Positions 57,001-64,000 of a stretch of DNA of 64,000 nt are shown here, one piece after another (within the stretch, counting starts at the first letter, position 1; each line of letters opens with the position of its first letter). The translations under genes were made by a program, and so were the position numbers. The stretch comes from Armigeres subalbatus (lineage: Eukaryota; Arthropoda; Insecta; Diptera; Culicidae): the NCBI RefSeq assembly GCF_024139115.2, contig NC_085141.1:408171612-408235611 (forward strand). The letters are read 5' to 3'. The notes beneath the pieces were generated by a model. The model worked only from the letters and a program-made list of their open reading frames with translations. It was not told the origin of the DNA and ran no database searches.

Positions 57001-60000
57001 ATCTCCTTCGAAGGTGTTGTTTCGCTGCGATGGGAAGAAAGCTTGAAACGGCAGGGCTCGCTCAAGAGTTCCCCTCTCGAAGCCACCCGATCTTCTTGAA
57101 GTGCTGGCGCTGGCGCTAGTCTCTCCTTCTGACGTCATGGCTCTCCAACAAACAGCAGCCAACAGCTTATAAACGGAAAATGACTATTTCCTGTAGGCTA
57201 ACCACCTACCAAATATCGAATGACTTTCGATAATTTAGCTCACTTGATAGGAATCGAATAACCTCCGATTACAATACTGGGCAGCGATGCCAGATTGTTA
57301 CAACATCAATTCCGTAGATTTGGTCAAAAATTTAGAACAGCCCTATTCCGGTGATCAGTCACAAACCTTCCAGTTCCAGTACAAAAATGAAGTTAGATCT
57401 GGTGTTAGTCAAACTTTCTCTCGTTTTCAGATGTCACAATTGCAATGTGCGCCATCATGTGCATTACTAATAACAGTCGCGACAACCGAAAATGGGAGAA
57501 AATTCGATCACAATTTGTGTGAAATTGAACGAATGTTATGAACCAAGAACAAAAGAGTACTGACAACCGACCACCTTCTTCTACTTTGATTACTTTAACT
57601 TTGGTTGGTTATTAGGTTCTTTCTGTATTTTTTCCCACATAAACCGTGGAAAAATCATTTGTAATTATTACAAACAGAGAAGTCAACAGAGTACCCGTAT
57701 TCTCTAAAGTATCAAATGTTGGGCTCGAAGTAGTTCTAGGGCAAAAATACCTACTAATAAATTACCGAAACCGTCGGATGCAGAAGTAAACTTGTTTTTG
57801 CTGCGTTACAAGACTGCAACAGCCGAAAACTACACGTTTCCGTTGCAATCAAATAGTACAGACAAACAGACATAGCACATGGAACGTTTTCCGAAAAAAA
57901 AAAGTCGCACAAACACTAACAACATCTGATGTTCACACGGATTTGGCAAATCACAAGGCAGGTGGCGGTATCTTTTGAATAACATGATGAAACGTGAGAC
58001 GTTGTTCGGAAGAAATGTAACAAAATAGCAAACCAACGTTGGCCCATATTGAATGTACCCGCATACCAGTTTCATTAGGAATTTTTAGAAGCTGATTGTT
58101 CAACTTTTGTTTCATGGATCTAAATTGTTCAACAGTAATCTGTTGAACAAGAAATAACTCATCAAAATTTCAACAAGATAAAGGTTGATTGAGATTTTTT
58201 GTTTGACAATTTACATGGAAAACCGATTTGGGACTTCATCGGTGACTACCCAGTATGCGAAAAACAGTTTCGAATAAATACAACTAACGTTTAAATGAAT
58301 ATTTGGCTCTCTGGTGGCTATATGTTCTATCTTGGTAGATTTCTGGCTTCGCAGTCTTGATGTTGTTTTTAATCTTTTCCCGACGTTTCGGTCCATTCAA
58401 AAGCAGGAAATCAATGGTAGAAATTAGCAAGTCCAGGGACCGAATTTCGGATAGAAGAATTTTATTCAAATTGTCCGAAATTAAATTCGAGGGCCATAGT
58501 ACGTTACACAGAAACATATTTGACGAAGAAACTTGAACAAATCGACCCCTTGAAAAATGCCCTGAATGAAACGAAACGTCGGGAAAAGATTAAAAACCTA
58601 GTTCTCAATTCCCTTCAAGACTGCGTTAGGAAATCCTGCTAGGAGAATTAGGGGCAGTGCAACATGGTGCATCATTATGCAACATGGTGCATCACGTCAA
58701 GCCGCACTACAAATCATGTGTTAGGCTGGGCAAAATGCGCAAGGTACGTCAGCCGAAATGCATTGCTGAATAAATGGCTTAATTTTGGGCATGGCCACGG
58801 TTATCTCTATTTAGGTCCCTATCCCTATTTCTGAGCCTTATTTAAAGATCCACTTTTACACCGGCAGTATCTAAACGAAAATGAAAAAAACATAAAATAA
58901 AATTATCCGCGAGTTCCCAAATTTAGCAAAGTTTCAGCACTCTGGTTGGGATTTTGCCTGTTTGTGAATCGTCACTTTCGTATTTTCATCTTAATACACT
59001 GAAATATTTACAGCGAACAACTGGTCAATAAGCTGGTGTAATATTCAATGATTTGTTTTTGGATAGAAATCCATTTTTTTCTTTTCTGGGAATTACTCAG
59101 GGAGTTTAAATAGAAACCATTATGAGAGTTCATCCATGAATCCCTATGGGAGATCTTCCAGGAAATCCTCAACAAATTTCCATATGAATTGTTACGTAAG
59201 TTCTTCCATGAGTCCTCAAGGAGTTTTTCTGGGAGTTCACCTAAAAATTATGTTATGAGAGATGTTCCCGGAGTCTTCTAGCAAGAGTTATAGAAACCTT
59301 TCAAGAATTTCTCCGGCAGTGTCCGTAGACTTTTAGGATTTTTTTTTCAGAAATATTTTCGGGAGTTTCCATATAACCTTCTCTTTGATTTTCAATAAGA
59401 GTTCTTCCAGGTTGTTCTTACAGCAATGCTTGAAGAAAATTCAATACAAACTCCAGTGATTTTGAAATGTTGAAAAGATCCACAAAACAACAAGTGTTTG
59501 ATTTGCTCTAACAATTCAGTGTCTTTATACACCGCAATACATAAGCTTATACGTCGGACAAAAAGGAAAATTCACTCTGGCAATACACGTTGCGTGTGAG
59601 CCCAATATGTTTATGAAATTGCTAAACTTACGAGTACTCAACTGCCGATATTTGTCCCATGTTTGCTAGGATTCCATTTTCCATAACAGACTAATATGAG
59701 ACAATTATGAATCAACGATTAAAATTAAAACTGAGAAAAAATTCCGTAGATGTCCGCTGAAATTTTCGAATTTCCGTAGATTTTATCCGTAGATCCGTAG
59801 AAAGCATCCAATTCCGTAGATCTACGGAAATTTCCGTAGATCTGGCATCGCTGATACTGGGCCCATAACCATGTTGAAGAAAAATAAACCTCTTTCTTTG
59901 GTTATGATTTTAAGGGATAATTTTATTCGGACTAATTTGGTCAGGTGGTATAATTCGTACATTGTCTGTTATCGATATATTAAGTATTTGGTATAAATAT

Positions 60001-61286
60001 TCCCATAGGAACTGTAACAGATCCAACGTGCTTACGTTTTCCTTTTGCACATCTTCCCGATGTAGCCCGTTCGTTCTGGTGCGATGTATTGTCATATGAG
60101 ATTCCCTCTCATACACAACCGATGCTGATACCGTTCTGCTGTGGATATCGATGCGATGCTTGGTATAGTTGAATGGCGAATTGTTCACTGCGACTTTCCG
60201 TATACAGTGACGGTCGCAGGTTTATTAACAGTAACATGGACAATCTTTCAGAATCATTCAACCTTCCTTTTGTTACTTCTCATAACAATTGCCTGCGCGA
60301 TTTTTCAGTTATAAAAATGCATATTAGATAAATTTTTCAGATCTATCTCTATATAAAGACGTGTGTTAGGATTATGAGTCTGTTAAAAATTTAAGTCCTT
60401 CTAGTATTCTAAAATCCTCAATACCAAAACTCAGATTCCTGAAACTATTTGTTTTGTGTAATGATTATTAAGCATTATTTGAACATGATTGTAATTTATG
60501 ATCTCGCTACAACTCGCCTAATGTAGTCAACGTGTTTTTTCGTTCCATTTCTAGGCCGAAGTAATCAGCAAGGCCACCGCTTCCGTGCCGTCGCCTATCA
60601 AAAACCTAGCCGACGCGAACCGCACCGTGAACATCCAGCAGCTCTTATCGGCCATTGGGTAAGTATACCTCTATGAGAGAAGCAGTCGCTAACGATTGCT
60701 GTTACCGTTATCAGAAGGTTGCTGGCCTTGATTATTTACCGACATCAATTTGACCGCACTAAATTTTCTTTCGTATCTGCTTCTTTATTAAACAGATACG
60801 AATTTCTGCGCACGCCGGCCACTCAACTTACGGATGGCGGACGTGACCTGTTAATGAAGCAGCTCGGTTTCCAGCTCATTAACCCCACCGAAAAGTGGTT
60901 CCCCGGTATCGGTGAACTGCGCGCGAACTTTGCCTCGTGGGATTGGCGCATCGGCAAGACACCCAAGTTCTCCGTCCAGAAGAGCATTCAGCTCAAATCG
61001 GAAGGAGACGAGCAGTCCCAACCGCAACAGGAGATGAAAGTCAAGGTAGATGTGGAGAAGGTAGGAACTCGATCAACACTAATTCGTGGACTTGAGTTTT
61101 TTTAATAGGACAATATCGTTTTAGGGTCTTATCCAAGATATCAGCCTCCTCGTACCGGGACAGGAACCAATTCCAGTTGTATCGAATCTGGTGGGTCAGC
61201 CGTACATGGAGGACAGCTTCAATGGAATCCTGGACGCCATGAAAGGTGCAAACACTGATAACCTGAAACACGCAATGGGTTTGTGA
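35489..61286 (+). CDS. Lipt1: lipoyltransferase 1 / lipoate-protein ligase, mitochondrial (five coding exons)
   Basis: Moves lipoyl groups onto the E2 subunits of the mitochondrial 2-oxoacid dehydrogenases (in mammals from the glycine cleavage H protein). Exons: 35489-36085, 46556-46663, 60555-60658, 60796-61060, 61125-61286; all junctions are GT-AG, and the product is about 411 residues, close to the family length. The N-terminal ~60 residues are Arg/Ser/Thr-rich without acidic residues to position 59, a likely mitochondrial targeting peptide. Family motifs: [16 protein letters not shown] (110-125), [13 protein letters not shown] (137-149), and K199-ISGTAAKLG, with the Lys equivalent to the catalytic Lys of LplA. 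The C-terminal part includes [26 protein letters not shown], typical of the accessory domain (WDWRxGxTPxF). The ATG at 35489 sits in AAGATGG. Confidence 0.93.
36889..37918 (-). mobile_element. tRNA-derived SINE interrupted by a foldback element
   Basis: The head is at 37795-37918: minus-strand box A-like GTAGCCTTGCGAGCAAAGGC, loop TTGCCAA, box B GGCGAGTTCGATTCTCGGTC, then GTCTAGGATGTTTTCGGGT. The tail is at 36889-37009, ending in (GAA)n at 36889-36900. Perfect 13-bp duplications CGTAGTTGATTTT flank it at 36876-36888 and 37919-37931. The insertion at 37018-37784 splits head from tail; without it the SINE is about 255 bp. Confidence 0.85.
37018..37784. mobile_element. 767-bp hAT-like foldback element inside a SINE
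   Basis: Long inverted arms (about 300 bp each) start TAGGGTGGTTCAAAAAATCG and continue through TTGCTCCACAGTGCTCATCT and TTTCAAGTTTGCATGC. Target duplications ATGGATAT occupy 37010-37017 and 37785-37792, perfect 8 bp. The loop is about 37320-37500. No ORF. Confidence 0.88.
38079..38906. mobile_element. 828-bp hAT-like foldback element
   Basis: TIRs start TAGGGTGGAATG and TAGGGTGCCAATG. Degenerate arms extend over a hundred bases, sharing TCAAAAACG, TAGTGCTCAAAA, TCTCCTCGAAA and AAGTCCCTATG. The 8-bp duplication is ATATCTAC/ATATCTGC (38071-38078, 38907-38914) with one mismatch, so it is older than the neighbour at 37018. No ORF. Confidence 0.75.
38915..42014. other. Lipt1 intron 1, unassigned stretch
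   Basis: AT-rich intronic DNA with no exon-like reading frame and no repeat termini I could define. Short ORFs (for example 41163-41381) have no conserved features. Confidence 0.4.
42015..42380. repeat. dispersed 360-bp repeat, copy 2
   Basis: Nearly identical to 11042-11400, same orientation, with a handful of substitutions and a 4-base difference near the right end (CGACATCCTCATAGGCCC versus CGTATGAGGCCC). It lies in Lipt1 intron 1. Confidence 0.85.
43439..43660. repeat. foldback family F1, asymmetric copy
   Basis: CATAAGACGAGTTTATACAA and ATTCCACCACTTAATTG form a shortened left arm. The right arm is full (GACACTGAAGACGGCCTTAC to CTCGTCTTAAGACAAGTG) and is followed by AGACATTCCACTAAAAAGCT. 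The left arm lacks about 70 bp compared with 15054-15305. Confidence 0.75.
44090..45085. repeat. foldback family F2, two-armed copy (~875-bp palindrome plus flank)
   Basis: The left arm starts at about 44207 (AGTAGTTTGTGCAACTAGTT) and the right arm ends at about 45080 (complement). Matching points include CACTATTTGAACAC/GTGCTCAAATAGTG, the pair around CCATCAAACCATTT, and the centre ATGAGTGCTGTAATG / GGTGCTATAATG near 44640-44700. The arms are about 430 bp and moderately diverged. The outer segment 44095-44205 equals the outer part of the copy at 17500-18110. Confidence 0.75.
46556..46663 (+). CDS. Lipt1: Lipt1 exon 2: KISG motif and lipoate/AMP pocket strand
   Basis: 36 codons, phase 0. The acceptor TTTTCCAG precedes 46556 and the donor GTAAGT starts at 46664. 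Encodes [20 protein letters not shown] then [16 protein letters not shown]. It lies between two very large introns and is easy to miss by ORF length. Confidence 0.93.
47525..47915 (+). repeat. (TTCCTTC)n array, left block, diverged
   Basis: About 390 bases of almost pure pyrimidine on the plus strand, based on a 7-bp unit with many variants. Same orientation as the right block. The apparent proteins in all frames are products of the repeat. Confidence 0.85.
47967..48720. repeat. 754-bp palindrome with two inverted tRNA-like/SINE copies
   Basis: The left arm from ATTTACAATGTTACGGAAAC (47967) mirrors the right arm ending GTTTCCGTAACATTGTAAAT (48720). The arms are about 340 bp and near perfect, with a loop of about 80 bp (48310-48390). 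Each arm holds a tRNA-like sequence, for example 48562-48633: box A TTAGTTGGTTAAAGCACC, anticodon arm CAGT-CTAGCGT-ACTG (AGC), T arm ATGGG-TTCGAGT-CCCAT, and acceptor stem CCTTCG/CGAAGG. Two SINE copies lie head to head. Confidence 0.85.
48720..50290 (+). repeat. (TTCCTTC)n polypyrimidine array, right block (~1.57 kb)
   Basis: Heptamer TTCCTTC repeated with occasional substitutions. Because 7 is not a multiple of 3, all three frames read the same SSFFLLP peptide, giving long spurious ORFs (RRKKEEG on the minus strand). Near-pure cores, such as 48962-49035 and 49150-49235, alternate with more diverged stretches. Confidence 0.9.
50416..52380. other. Lipt1 intron 2, unassigned stretch
   Basis: AT-rich intronic sequence. 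51270-51310 resembles the GTTTATCCAACGAGGCTT segment of the F2 family (near 17568). No exon or defined element otherwise. Confidence 0.35.
52440..53110. repeat. degenerate ~150-bp tandem repeat (about five units)
   Basis: The marker ATATGGGTATCAAACTTCTT recurs in variants at about 52494, 52632, 52788, 52932 and 53085 (spacings 138, 156, 144, 153). Within each unit, a second marker of type CCAGAACAGGTTCC and a third of type CCACCAGACGTGCTGA recur in order. Confidence 0.65.
53150..53560. repeat. second degenerate tandem repeat (about three units)
   Basis: GAGCAAAATCATTGCAAGGA near 53160, GAGCAAAATCAATACAAGGA near 53309 and GAGCATAATTGATGCAATCT near 53485 are each followed by an AACTAAGTGGT-like motif and a TCTAGAA(A/G)TTC-type motif. 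The period is about 150-175 bp. It may be related to the adjoining array. Confidence 0.45.
53610..53665. repeat. foldback family F1, fragment
   Basis: GTGGAATAAAATGGGATATT ... TCGTCTTATGACGAGTGAAG, then ACACTCCACT. A diverged end of the F1 family, cut off by the 3' end of the adjoining RTE element. Confidence 0.5.
53666..56865 (-). mobile_element. degenerate RTE-clade non-LTR retrotransposon
   Basis: The endonuclease domain opens at about 56610 ([16 protein letters not shown], then [46 protein letters not shown]), in an ORF ending at 55284. RT pieces follow: [52 protein letters not shown], and the catalytic box [12 protein letters not shown]. The C-terminal part has [14 protein letters not shown], typical of RTE. 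It is broken by at least a deletion near 55284, a frameshift near 55200, TGA stops near 54935 and 54868, and a frameshift near 54180. The 3' end is an (ATCAAGT)n-type tail, seen at 53671-53693 as TACTTGATACTTGATACTTG. Confidence 0.88.
56866..57281 (-). mobile_element. Copia-type LTR retrotransposon, leader and gag start (truncated)
   Basis: The minus-strand ORF, with a likely ATG at about 57138 ([12 protein letters not shown]), carries [20 protein letters not shown], resembling the Copia gag start. It stops where the RTE element begins. The leader continues to 57281 and then into the hAT insertion. Confidence 0.65.
57282..59853. mobile_element. 2572-bp non-autonomous hAT-like element
   Basis: TIRs CAGCGATGCCAGAT at both ends (57282 and, inverted, at 59853) and perfect 8-bp duplications ATACTGGG at 57274-57281 and 59854-59861. 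CAGNG ends and 8-bp duplications are hAT hallmarks. The motif TCCGTAGAT occurs next to both TIRs and repeatedly at 59740-59845 in both orientations, likely sub-terminal transposase sites. No transposase-sized ORF. Insect-typical degenerate repeats around CTTCCAGGAA fill 59100-59420. Confidence 0.85.
59854..60236 (-). mobile_element. Copia 5' LTR and primer-binding site
   Basis: On the minus strand the LTR begins TGTTACTGTTAATAAACC (60236) and ends CTTCAACA at 59872, about 365 bp with TG...CA ends. Directly next is TGGTTATGGGCCCAGTAT (59871-59854), complementary to the anticodon region of initiator tRNA-Met, the half-tRNA primer used by Copia-type elements. The 3' LTR was not found in the window. 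Confidence 0.8.
60555..60658 (+). CDS. Lipt1: Lipt1 exon 3
   Basis: Acceptor CATTTCTAG, donor GTAAGT at 60659. 104 bases, ending in phase 2 (Gly split across the junction). Encodes [20 protein letters not shown] and [14 protein letters not shown], matching the family's SKATxSVxSPVxNL segment. Confidence 0.93.
60796..61060 (+). CDS. Lipt1: Lipt1 exon 4: accessory domain
   Basis: Acceptor TTAAACAG, donor GTAGGA at 61061. Completes the split Gly, then [40 protein letters not shown] and a Gln/Glu-rich end. Introns on both sides are short (137 and 64 bp). Confidence 0.92.
61125..61286 (+). CDS. Lipt1: Lipt1 exon 5 (terminal)
   Basis: Acceptor CGTTTTAG, phase 0. 53 codons plus TGA at 61284-61286. 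Encodes [20 protein letters not shown] and ends LKHAMGL. Confidence 0.9.
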   Translation, partial: GLIQDISLLVPGQEPIPVVSNLVGQPYMEDSFNGILDAMKGANTDNLKHAMGL

Positions 61287-64000
61287 AATATGGGCAAACC
61301 TCGTCCCACTGACGAATGAAAGCTACGTTTGCCTATTATTGTGTAGCCCAGTCGAGTTGCGTTTTGAACCCCAAGTGTGCGTTAGCAAGTGCAATGATTC
61401 ATCGAATTCCGTATTTCTTCAAACGAAGCAACAAACAACTCAGGATAAAGGAGCCGGCTGGCCTGGTTGGTCATTCAGAACGTGCTTACAATTGTTTATC
61501 GAAAATGGCCTTCGAGGGGTTAAAGAGTGCGGCCATTTGAAATGTAGATTAGGCTGGTTGCACCGCAAACATCGAGGGGCGCGGACGTTTAATTTTCATT
61601 CGTGTTACCAGGCACACGACCGTTCTTTACATCGGAACCGATTTCTTGTGTTTAGTTCCATTTTTAAAACTCGACTTCCTCAGTTTTCGTTCGATCGTCC
61701 GTGACCGGCAATAATCAACGTGCTAATCATTTTCATGTTTCTTAAAACTGGAACCAAATATATGCAAAGTTTATGAGTTCTCTTTTAGGTGCGAAAATTA
61801 AAAGCAATCGACATAAAAGACTGATGACAAAATTATTTTAAATTTGTTTGACCTGAACGCTCGCGCAAGTAGAGGAAGCAACATGTTAAGAAAAAGCTAA
61901 TTTGAATAATCAAAAACATGTTTAGATGCTCTGTACATCACAAACTATTAAATTATGGGCTAACAAAAAAAAACAAATTTGATTGTGATAGTTCTACTAC
62001 AGAATTGTAAAAACTGAAAAATAGGAAGAGCATAAAATCTATATTCATTTATTTCGCATTACGAAACGATCAAAATCGAACCATTGTATAATATTCGTAA
62101 TGCAATAATATCTAAGGAATTACTTCTGCTAAATTGATTGAAACAAGTTGGGAATCATCACCTTTTCAACTCTACTTAGTTTTTAATTTTATTTGCTTTA
62201 TTTTTTTTTAATTTCTAGTGACAGTGGGATGTGTATTTCGTTCGTTTTATATTTAGACTGGATAACTAACCACTACTACTTAGCCGCCAGTGCTGTTGTC
62301 GAACACGTGTTACTGCTAAGTTTCAGTTTTCCGTTTCTTTCAAAACGGCAAAGAGGAAATGTTTATCAAGAATACAAACCATATCATTTTATTTTCTAAG
62401 GTTGGGTTTCAACGATGAACGCTTGAGTTTGAAATTTTGTTTAGTTAGTGCTAACCGTCAAATTAGAACTATAATTTAGTTGTTTCTTATTGATTGAGCT
62501 TCTGATTTCTGTACTAATTTTTAAGATGTTGAATGCTGAATCTGACTAAGTTATTCTTAATTCAGTCAAATGAACCCGAAATAGTCGCTTACCGGAGTTG
62601 ATTTTAGCTTCCGATTTGCATGTAATCATCATGCAAAAATCTATTTCGATAATCTACAGATTAGGTTTTCAAGTGAATTAAGAACACAACGTAATCAAAA
62701 ATGCGTAAAGGAACATCACTCATCATGTTCCAATGAAAGTTATCTAAAGAGAATTTATTTTTATTTTACAATGAATAGACACTAATGCCTACTAACAATA
62801 ATACAATTGAATGGTAGAAACCGACAATATTGTACCTTGTGCAATTAGAGTTATAAGGAATGAATTAAAAAATTAAAAATAAATTGATAAAAAAATATTA
62901 TACTGAGACGTCCTGCTTCATGAATAAAGATTGATGTAGAGAAATCCAATAATAACACCTATTAGTTATGCTCAACACTATACGACCTCTATTGACAACA
63001 TTAATAATAGCCTATTCAGATTACGCCATTAATGACATAATAATTGGCGTTTCAGGGCTAGGATAGGATGTGACAAGTAGTCAGTAAAAATCGTACCGAT
63101 TTGCTGTCACAATCGTACCGGTTGCTGATTGGTTGAATATGACAATCGATTACTTCGATTGGTAGCGGCGCGTTTTCCGTAGGGCAGCATGTTGTTAGTT
63201 TGGCCGTGTTGCTGGTTTTTAAAGTTGATATTAAGCAAAATACGAAAATGTTTGAGTACCAGTTTTTTGGTAAGAAATAAATTTATATTGAACTGCAAAC
63301 GCCATATAAATTATTCTCAAGGGTTGTACAGGTTTAAAACTGTTGATTTTAATCATTATCATTCACCTTTCCGTCATTTTCGATCTAGAAGTCATTTTTT
63401 CAGTAGCGAAAACTTCTCTCTGTTAGTCTTTCACTTCTCTTACATAAATAGTGGATGGAACGGGAAGAAAAACATCAAATTTTGATACATGATATTTGGA
63501 AGATTTTGTACCAAATTACTTTGGCTGCACTGGCGACCACCTCGTCAGAGCAATCGGCTAAAAAACAACGAGGCAGTCTCAATTGAGTTGTCACATCCTT
63601 CCTAGTTTCAGGGTAAATACGCTTTATGATGTCATTATTTACGTAATATTCCATACATTTTGCGCTGTCAAAAGATACCCGCTAAAAAGAGTCTTAAAGA
63701 ATTTATTACGAACAATTATTACGAGAGAGCTTTCGTTCTAACTGGGATGCAGGGAGAAATTCAACAAAACAAAACTGACAAGCGTCACGCTCTCTTTGCC
63801 AGAGAGAAAATTCTCTCTGTTTTCATTTCGTTTCGTAGTTGACAGTCATGCTCTTTCTGTCGCAGCAGGGTCGAATGCATGTTAGATGGAAATCTTCTGA
63901 GCGCTGAAGAATAACTCGGATTGTGATGGTTTTGTGGAAAGCATTTTATATGATGAAAAATAATGATGATAATTATTTATTCTCAACTTATTCAACATGA
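61287..64000 (+). other. Lipt1 3' UTR and downstream DNA
   Basis: No further exon with conserved coding character. The region is AT-rich, with an AATAAA at 62923-62928 as a candidate polyadenylation signal. GCCTATTCAGATTACGCC near 63010 is the terminal motif of the element at 14785. A 121-codon ORF at 61339-61704 follows the stop too closely and lacks recognisable features. Confidence 0.4.

Noticed and set aside
57287..57541. 84-codon ORF at the left end of the hAT-like element
   Set aside because: It starts inside the terminal region and shows no transposase features.
61339..61704. 121-codon ORF just after Lipt1
   Set aside because: It lies in the probable 3' UTR and overlaps another frame of similar length, with no family motif.

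Overview
The window reads as insect nuclear DNA, most likely an Aedes-type mosquito. Two conserved arthropod genes with GT-AG introns are recognisable, and the sequence around them is AT-rich and packed with transposons. One repeat at 18612-18913 matches the tRNA-derived Feilai SINE of Aedes as I remember it. I see no bacterial features. The species call is an inference.

Gene 1 (positions 1-12164, + strand) is the 3' part of a coracle / protein 4.1 gene. A large exon open from the left edge (to 2371) encodes about 25 DPxTG-type repeats. Short phase-0 exons then encode the Thr-rich linker and the 4.1 C-terminal domain (CTD). There are two alternative last exons: a proximal one at 4428-4517 with an unrelated 29-residue tail, and a distal one at 12099-12164 that carries the canonical end of the CTD. 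The intron between them holds a decayed Jockey-type LINE and a tRNA-derived SINE.

The intergenic region 12.2-34.5 kb contains Feilai, several inverted-repeat elements, and what looks like one minus-strand R1-clade LINE (about 33.5 to 20.7 kb). The R1 element is broken up by a 437-bp tRNA-headed SINE, a 5.8-kb element with AAGTTC-rich ends (itself carrying nested insertions), and a further 2.7-kb stretch.

Gene 2 (34565?-61286, + strand) is a mitochondrial lipoyltransferase / lipoate-protein ligase (Lipt1). Five coding exons give about 411 residues. Introns 1 and 2 are 10.5 and 13.9 kb and are full of mobile elements; introns 3 and 4 are 137 and 64 bp.

The most unusual object is in Lipt1 intron 2. 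It is a 3112-bp insertion (47296-50407) with perfect 8-bp target duplications and termini built of tandem TTTGGCCGAATGCC-type units. Its body is a roughly 2-kb (TTCCTTC)n array interrupted by a 754-bp palindrome with a tRNA-like sequence in each arm. Intron 2 also holds a degenerate ~150-bp tandem repeat, a broken RTE-clade LINE, and a Copia remnant whose primer-binding site was hit by a 2572-bp hAT-like element. In intron 1 a SINE with 13-bp duplications is split by a hAT-like foldback element with its own 8-bp duplication. No CRISPR array, rRNA or clearly functional tRNA gene was seen.
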